From Byssothecium circinans (lineage: Eukaryota > Ascomycota > Dothideomycetes > Pleosporales > Massarinaceae), in the NCBI GenBank assembly GCA_010015675.1, contig ML976996.1, positions 551,343-615,342 on the forward strand: 64,000 bases of DNA, read 5' to 3'. The notes beneath the pieces were generated by a model that saw only the letters and a list, made by a program, of their open reading frames with translations, had not been told where the DNA came from and searched no databases. A program made the translations under genes and the position numbers. Positions 58,705 to 64,000 of this stretch are shown here, in pieces. How positions within the stretch are numbered: position 1 is the first letter of the stretch; each line of letters opens with the position of its first letter.

Positions 58705-59274
58705 CTACCCTTCAAAATGCCCCTTTACACCCAAATCCGCCTCATTCTCTTCCCCATACCCATCCTCAAAGCTCGCCAACTTAACACTCCACATATCACC
58801 CTCCCTCCCCGCTCCCTCCATCTCCTCATCCTCTTCGTCCTCCCAGCCCGTCCCATCGCCCCTCCACCGAAACGCAAGCACATCCCTATCCCTAATCCCC
58901 GCACCCTTAGGACAATCCTTCACCGCACCTACGACCTCACTCTTCCTGCCCTTCGCTTTCGCCTTGCCTTTGCCCTTGCCAGTGTCCTCTGCATCCTCGT
59001 CTTCGCCCACAATCTCCCATTCGGCCAGTGTGAAGCCGAGACTGGGGTCTGTGCGGTCGATCGGGCGGCCCAGCTGGATTTCGGAGGGCGAGGAGGGTAG
59101 CGGGATCTCTAGTCGCGTTGTGGGGTCGACGAGCGAGGTTTCTTTGAGGGCGGCGTAGAGATGCTCTTTTATTGAGGAGAAGGTTTGAAGAGGGTCGATG
59201 TGCAGGAGGACGGTAGTTTTGCGGGCTTTGAGGCGGAGGGTCCATGTTTGAGGGGAGGGGGTTATTGGTGTCAT
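58705..59274 (-). CDS. protein with ubiquitin-like N-terminal fold, hypothetical (single exon)
   Basis: 189 residues, minus strand. The first 85 residues (WTLRLKARKTTVLLHIDPLQ then TFSSIKEHLYAALKE, and LGFTLAEWEIV) have the strand-helix pattern of a beta-grasp, ubiquitin-like domain. A Lys-rich patch (KGKGKAKAKGRK) follows, then an acidic Asp/Glu-rich C-terminus (WEDEEDEEMEG). Start at MTPITPSPQ is the first ATG of the frame. It is divergent from the Tim17-like gene, with a 506-bp shared promoter. I infer the fold but not a function. An acidic/basic patch pair suggests protein binding. Confidence 0.65.
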   Translation of the reverse strand: MTPITPSPQTWTLRLKARKTTVLLHIDPLQTFSSIKEHLYAALKETSLVDPTTRLEIPLPSSPSEIQLGRPIDRTDPSLGFTLAEWEIVGEDEDAEDTGKGKGKAKAKGRKSEVVGAVKDCPKGAGIRDRDVLAFRWRGDGTGWEDEEDEEMEGAGREGDMWSVKLASFEDGYGEENEADLGVKGHFEG

Positions 59275-59780
59275 TGCGACTGCTGTGGTGTTGGTGCTGC
59301 TTTGTTTGAGGATGGAGGGCGTAGGAGGGGACGGAGGCGAGGTGTATCTGTAGTGGACTTGATGGGAATTGACGCGTCCTTTTCAGCTCGGTGAGAGTGG
59401 TGTCGCGATTGAAGCAGTGTAGACGCGTGAAGAAGCGGGAGTTGTGCAGGTGGACGCGGGGGGTTGTCAAAGAGGTGAGAGGACCGCCACCAGCCAATGG
59501 GTAAGCAACATGTTCCGAAAGTCTTGGCATTCAAAGCTTCGATTGAACATGCTGAGCTCCCCTCTCACCACCCTCATCAGCAATTGATCGACGAATAAGC
59601 CGGACGTATGATTGCACTGATCTCTAATCTGATCGTATCATCTTCAAAGCAAAATACTCATTCTCTCGCCCAGCCAATCGCTCACACCACCTATCCCCGC
59701 ACGAATACACTCAACATCTGAGCTTCTTCTGGAGATCAACAAAGTTCGTGGAGCAGCTACCCATATAAATCGACACCAAT
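59275..59780. promoter_or_regulatory. bidirectional promoter region
   Basis: 506 bp between divergent starts at 59274 (minus) and 59781 (plus). Short overlapping frames on both strands are not supported. Confidence 0.45.
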
Positions 59781-60506
59781 ATGGCGACCGCTTCAATACC
59801 AACATCATCCGAACGCACCACAGAACCCCCATCTCCCACACCATCTCCTAAACCCCTCCGCGGCCCCACACCCGACCGCCTCTCCCTCCCCTTCGACCAA
59901 CGCCTCCTCCTCTCCACCTTCACAGCCTTCGCCTGCGGCACCTTCCTCGGCTACACCACAACCTCGCGCCTCGCCGCGCTCCGCTTCCGCGCCGAAAACG
60001 CCCACCGACTCCCCATGTCCCAGCCTGGCTGGTACCTCTACCACAAGTCCAAAAACTACTACAAGCTGCAGAAAGGCATCCCCGCCGGCCTCCGCTCCGG
60101 CTTCTGGATCGCCTCCTGGACCAGCATCTTCTTCATTATCGAGGAGAGCATGGATGTCTTCCGCGGCACCTGGCGGGCTGGCAGGAGTCTACGGGAAATG
60201 GAAGGTGTGAGCGAGTTGGAGCCACAAAGGATGGAGAAATGTGTGCAGGGGAGTAGAGATTTTGTGAGTTCGGGAGTCGCGGGTATGGTGACTGGAGGTC
60301 TGTGGAGCGCGTGGAATGGGTTTCCCATGGTTACGGCTGCGAGAACGATTCGGATTGGGTTGTTCGCGGGGTTGGGGTACGGGCTGGCGCAAGACTTTTT
60401 GACGTGGGCGAGAGGGAAGAGTGGTGGGGTCGTCAATGATGCTGAGAGCTGGATCTATCGGGGTGCGAAGAATAGGGTGAGGAAGGAGGACGATGTTGGG
60501 GAGTAG
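59781..60506 (+). CDS. Tim17/TIMMDC1-like mitochondrial membrane protein (single exon)
   Basis: 241 residues. A Pro/Ser/Thr-rich N-terminus is followed by LLLSTFTAFACGTFLGYTTT (first helix), then GLRSGFWIASWTSIFFIIEE, SSGVAGMVTGGLWSAWNGFP and RIGLFAGLGYGLAQDFLTWA. Glycine-rich helices with this spacing are typical of the Tim17/Tim22/Tim23 family, and the arrangement is closest to TIMMDC1-like members, which in animals assist complex I assembly. I infer the inner mitochondrial membrane. The C-terminus is basic and acidic (KNRVRKEDDVGE). It is convergent with the GDPD gene. Confidence 0.75.
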   Translation: MATASIPTSSERTTEPPSPTPSPKPLRGPTPDRLSLPFDQRLLLSTFTAFACGTFLGYTTTSRLAALRFRAENAHRLPMSQPGWYLYHKSKNYYKLQKGIPAGLRSGFWIASWTSIFFIIEESMDVFRGTWRAGRSLREMEGVSELEPQRMEKCVQGSRDFVSSGVAGMVTGGLWSAWNGFPMVTAARTIRIGLFAGLGYGLAQDFLTWARGKSGGVVNDAESWIYRGAKNRVRKEDDVGE

Positions 60507-60828
60507 GAATAGCATGAAAGGCGCAAACGAGGGAACACGGAAGGAATAGTTGTGGGCCCATCTCCGCTCTAAGACAGTCGCGATAGCATGGTATTACTAC
60601 AAATGTAGAGACAGTAGGTCACGCGCAGCAAGGCGGGGTAAATCGCTGGAGAGTCGAGTCGACCTCTACGAAGACATGCAGATTAGTGTCTCCGGCGTGA
60701 AACAGCATCACTACCGCAGTGGTTCGTTGAGATGGAAGAGTTGCGGCGTCCCTTCGGACGGGATAACCAAAACATTCAACGCGTTCAGACGCATCATATA
60801 CTACTACACAAATCCCCACCCACTCCAT
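60507..60828. other. convergent 3' gap
   Basis: 322 bp between the Tim17-like stop and the glycerophosphodiesterase stop. No gene is supported; it should hold both terminators. Confidence 0.5.
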
Positions 60829-62070
60829 CTACTTCCCCAAACCAAAGCAATTCGCATAATACGTCACCGTAGCCGGCCAATCACTAAACATAGCCTTGAT
60901 CCTGACCTGTCTCGCCAGCACATCCAGCACCGTGTACATATCCCCGTCATGATTAATCCCCTTAGATACATACTGATAGTAGTAACCGCCGCCGCTGTTC
61001 AACCACCCCGACCTCTCAAAGCTCCACGTGATAATCTCCATGCCCGCTTTCTTAGCCGCGATGGCGTACTCGGAGGGAACAATAGTGCCGCTAGCATTGA
61101 GCTCCGTGAGAGCGAAGAAAGCCGGTGCCATGACTTTGACACCGCGGGCTGCGAGGGACGGGATGCTGGCGGTAGCGTTGGCGTAGCCTTCAGGCGTATC
61201 GACGCGTTCGTCAAGGTAAACGGCTTGTTTGCCGAACGCCGGCTCATTCTTGATCCAGTAGAAGATGTCGTTTTCGAGGAATGATTGGGGCCAGACGCGG
61301 CTGGGGTCGATTCCGCGGGCTTTGTACGCGTTGATGAGGTCTTGGGCGTATTGGTCTTGCGTGTAGTTGTTAAAAGGCATTTTGACTTCCGGTTGTTTGA
61401 GCTCGGGTGTGAATTGCAGTCCCCAGCTGTTGACTTTATCGACGTATTCGTCGTGCGTCATCAAGGTCCCGCATGTAGCGTATAGATCGGTTCGGAAATA
61501 CGGTGTGCCGTCCATGTATTGTTCGACTGTTGTTGCGTTGGGATTGAATCCGTCCATTTTGCCGCAGAGGCTCTTGAATTCTGCCAGCGTGATATCGGAC
61601 GTACAGCACTTCGCTGACGCGGGCTTGCCGTTCGAGGCTGGTGTGAATGGTGTCGTGCATTTTGACGCTAGATCTGTGCGGTTGAGGATGTTGGTTGTGG
61701 TGTGTAAGTCGCACTGCGCATGGCGGCATACGAGCTTCTTGTCTTTGGTAAATGCGACGTCGCATTCGAGAACTCCGGCACCTTGTCTTCTCGCAGCTAC
61801 CAGTCCTTCCATGGTATGCTCAGGGAACTGTAACGCCGCGCCTCGATGCGATATGACGAAATCAGAGGTCGAAAAGGGTCCTTCGGAGCAGCTTTGTAGT
61901 TTACGCTTCAGTGGTCCTTCCTCCATGTTGTTGACGAGATAGTATGGCCGATCGCCGACTTGGATGTTCAGATGCTTTTCCCCTTCGGTTTGGTGGTTTA
62001 CATAGTCTCGCTCAGTTGGTGCAGCAAAGGCGAGGCTGACGAGCAGCATTGAAACAACGAAAGACCGCAT
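60829..62070 (-). CDS. secreted glycerophosphodiester phosphodiesterase (single exon)
   Basis: 413 residues from MRSFVVSMLLVSLAFAAPTE, a clear signal peptide; an upstream ATG at 62130 would bury it and is disfavoured. The GDPD signature begins VISHRGAALQFPEHTMEGLV, with the catalytic HRG and the Glu of the PEHT motif, then GVLECDVAFTKDKKLVCRHA (metal-binding Glu, Asp and His). A family insert with several cysteines follows, then LQFTPELKQPEVK. The C-terminus includes EIITWSFERSGWL and INHDGDMYTVLDV. It should hydrolyse glycerophosphodiesters outside the cell or in the secretory path, supplying phosphate and alcohols. Several N-glycosylation sites are visible (NRT, NAT, NYT, NAS). No breaks are seen. 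Confidence 0.92.
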   Translation of the reverse strand: MRSFVVSMLLVSLAFAAPTERDYVNHQTEGEKHLNIQVGDRPYYLVNNMEEGPLKRKLQSCSEGPFSTSDFVISHRGAALQFPEHTMEGLVAARRQGAGVLECDVAFTKDKKLVCRHAQCDLHTTTNILNRTDLASKCTTPFTPASNGKPASAKCCTSDITLAEFKSLCGKMDGFNPNATTVEQYMDGTPYFRTDLYATCGTLMTHDEYVDKVNSWGLQFTPELKQPEVKMPFNNYTQDQYAQDLINAYKARGIDPSRVWPQSFLENDIFYWIKNEPAFGKQAVYLDERVDTPEGYANATASIPSLAARGVKVMAPAFFALTELNASGTIVPSEYAIAAKKAGMEIITWSFERSGWLNSGGGYYYQYVSKGINHDGDMYTVLDVLARQVRIKAMFSDWPATVTYYANCFGLGK

Positions 62071-62806
62071 CGTGAAGGCTAAATGGAAGCACAGCGAGTC
62101 GCTGTGAGTGAGGGGGAAGAAAGAGGACAATTTCCTTACACTATGAATAGCATGTGTACCGGGACCACGACTCGTTTTATGCTCTTAGCTCTTTCCCCCC
62201 CGTTCTGGATCCTGCAGGAACTGCTTTCTTTTGTCGTTCGAATCATGCCCGACTACCCGAAGCAGAGCTCCACGAATGCACATAATCTCCTGCACGTGCT
62301 AACGTGGCGTTTCTTGGATAGGAGCATAACGTTCACGTTGTCCAGGATTCGAGATGCGAGGTTAGATTGCCAAGGTGCCAAGGGAGAAGCTACAGGCACG
62401 TTTTTGATAGAAGGAAATGATAGGCTGTTGATGTATTGATAAAGAAACTGACAGCCTGCACGTTTGTTGACGTGCATAAGCGTGAACACTTAGCCTGGTT
62501 ATTGGGTACGTACGAGGAAGGCCCTTTATGAATGCACCATTGATAGAAGGAATAATCGGGATAGGTCTTTAGGAGCAATTGAAAGGAATAGCGAGCTGGT
62601 AAATCTGCGGAAACTGTAGCAAAGACTTCGCTGTGCAAAAGAAATTATTCTCCCATGCTAATGTCCATAGAGTCATAGTTGCTTCAATGTTCTGTCTTGA
62701 TCGTCTTTGAACCAGTGGAATCAATCACGTGATCTCAATATTCCCCAATGCCCTCACCCAACATTTGAAGTGCTCTGCATTTTATCCGTTCGACCAAAGG
62801 AACCTT
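62071..62806. other. upstream region of the GDPD gene and 3' flank of the NmrA gene
   Basis: Both neighbours are on the minus strand. No ORF of note; no clear TATA box could be assigned. Confidence 0.5.
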
Positions 62807-63748
62807 CTACTCCAACGTAAACCCGGTCTTCCTCAGAAAAGCCTCTAAATCCGTCAACTCGCCCCTAGCCTGCTCAATCGCCCACTGCACATCCTCCTTC
62901 TGCGTCGGACCATAATACCCATAATCTCTAAACAACACGTTCATCTCATAGAGCATGCCCCTGGCACCCTCCGGTAGCACGCTCTTCAACACCTCATCAG
63001 ACATCTGATGGAATTTCACCGTTTTGCCCGACACCTCACTCATAATCCCCACCACCTGCTCATACGTATACAGTCCCTGAGCCGCAGCGATGAACTTGCC
63101 ATTGTACTTATCCGGGTCTGCGAGAATGGCATTCATCCACGCCCCGGTATCCGTGATGTCGATGAGTGGGATCAGCGTCTCTGTGGGATGGCAGAGGTTG
63201 GCGAGAATGTACGTCCCGTCATTTGTAGGAGATGGACGTGGTCTCTGGTTTGTGTAGTAATTTTGCATGAAGCTTCCCGGAGCAAAAAAGGCTGATTCGA
63301 TCGGTAAAGTACGGATGTAGGTTTCGATCTCGGCTTTGACGTCGAAGTGCGCGGCCTGCGTCAATTTTCCTCCGGAGATCTTGTTCGGGTGGCTCATGGA
63401 GCTCCAGATGATGTACTTGGCGCCTTGCCTGAGGGCTTCGTCGCAAAGGGCTTTGGCTTGTCGTGTTTCGATTTCGCGGGTGTTACCTTGGTAGTCGGTG
63501 TTTGTGGTTGCGAAGATGAAGGAGACGTTCTTGAGGGCGGCGGGGAGAGTGGTCGGCTTGTCGAGGTCGGCGGATACTACTTCAATGCCTTTAGAGGCAA
63601 GGGCTTTGGATTCGGGACGGTTGGCATCGCGGGTAATGGCTCGAATAGAGTAGCGGGAGGAGATATCGGGGTCGCTGAGGACGTAGCGGATTACAGAGCC
63701 GCCCTGGTTGCCGGTGGCGCCAAAGACGACGAGAAGCTGCTTGGACAT
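62807..63748 (-). CDS. NmrA-like NAD(P)-binding protein (single exon)
   Basis: 313 residues from MSKQLLVVFGATGNQGGSVI; the glycine-rich dinucleotide-binding motif GATGNQGGS is characteristic of the NmrA-like branch of atypical short-chain dehydrogenases. Further marks are the SIRAITRDANRPESKALA segment, VSFIFATTNTDY, KYIIWSSMSHPNKISGGK (replacing the usual active-site YxxxK) and APGSFMQNYY. Members sense redox state (NmrA itself represses nitrogen catabolic genes) or act as reductases; which applies here is unknown. The longer start at 63796 (MLNDFHIGS) is disfavoured since it lies outside the fold. Confidence 0.9.
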   Translation of the reverse strand: MSKQLLVVFGATGNQGGSVIRYVLSDPDISSRYSIRAITRDANRPESKALASKGIEVVSADLDKPTTLPAALKNVSFIFATTNTDYQGNTREIETRQAKALCDEALRQGAKYIIWSSMSHPNKISGGKLTQAAHFDVKAEIETYIRTLPIESAFFAPGSFMQNYYTNQRPRPSPTNDGTYILANLCHPTETLIPLIDITDTGAWMNAILADPDKYNGKFIAAAQGLYTYEQVVGIMSEVSGKTVKFHQMSDEVLKSVLPEGARGMLYEMNVLFRDYGYYGPTQKEDVQWAIEQARGELTDLEAFLRKTGFTLE

Positions 63749-64000
63749 GATGATCGGGGGGCGTTGGTGTGATCCTATATGGAAGTCGTTGAGCAATCCT
63801 TGAGAATATGGATTTGTGGTGTGTACAATCCTGCAACTATTTCCATGGTTTGCTAGGCGAAATGCAGACCTTTCCCTCTATTTATATTGAACACCGCAGC
63901 AGACGGTGATCACCGCTCACCGCATACCGACCTGAAGGTCAATTACGCATACAAAGCGGACTTACGGATTTAGCCTTCGGAGATGGAATTGAGGAGTTCC
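63749..64000. promoter_or_regulatory. upstream region of the NmrA-like gene
   Basis: 252 bp to the window edge, containing the NmrA promoter. A minus-strand TATAAAT-like site (tttatattg on the plus strand, about 63881-63889) lies about 135 bp upstream of the ATG. Confidence 0.4.

Overview
The window looks like nuclear DNA of a filamentous ascomycete. Genes have short introns (about 45-175 bp) with GTAAGT-like donors and CTAAC/CTAAT branch points. Families typical of moulds are present (HET domain, fungal STAND N-terminus, GRF zinc finger, DUF4360, MARVEL), and there is decay by CGA-to-TGA and TA enrichment of the kind left by repeat-induced point mutation (RIP). A dothideomycete is my best guess, by inference only. 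No bacterial-style operons, rRNA genes or CRISPR arrays were seen. Most genes below were assembled by splicing the sequence by eye; intron positions are given so they can be tested.

Layout. 1-4.9 kb is gene-poor: the 5' end of a pogo-type transposase cut by the window edge, a small spliced GRF zinc-finger gene, and unexplained sequence with possible retroelement remains. 4.9-17.4 kb resembles an accessory, allorecognition-like island: a seven-exon SLIP-GC-like large GTPase, a two-exon HET-domain gene, an interrupted membrane-protein locus, a truncated gene end abutting a TA-rich block, a decayed protein kinase with a membrane tail, and a STAND/NLR N-terminal relic. 17.6-42.9 kb is mostly conserved housekeeping: Nudix hydrolase, IMP dehydrogenase, IQGAP, an Fmp42/SLC43-like MFS protein, kinesin-8, a secreted DUF4360 protein, methionine sulfoxide reductase A and an MCT-like transporter.

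44-51 kb holds a 2-oxoglutarate/Fe(II) dioxygenase, a repeat patch with a tRNA-like relic, an amidase with a GC-AG intron, and a MARVEL membrane protein. 51.7-56.1 kb is again accessory: a decayed fragment, an unusual zinc-finger/membrane/lysozyme-like protein, and a badly broken gene for a small cysteine-containing secreted protein. 57.3-63.8 kb holds an MDR oxidoreductase, a ubiquitin-like-fold protein, a Tim17-family membrane protein, a secreted glycerophosphodiesterase and an NmrA-like protein.

The genes do not form an evident biosynthetic cluster. The one suggestive grouping is the 4.9-17.4 kb island, where four families linked in fungi to non-self recognition or cell death (large GTPase, HET, kinase, STAND), intact or decayed, lie within 13 kb. 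Shared function is inference.
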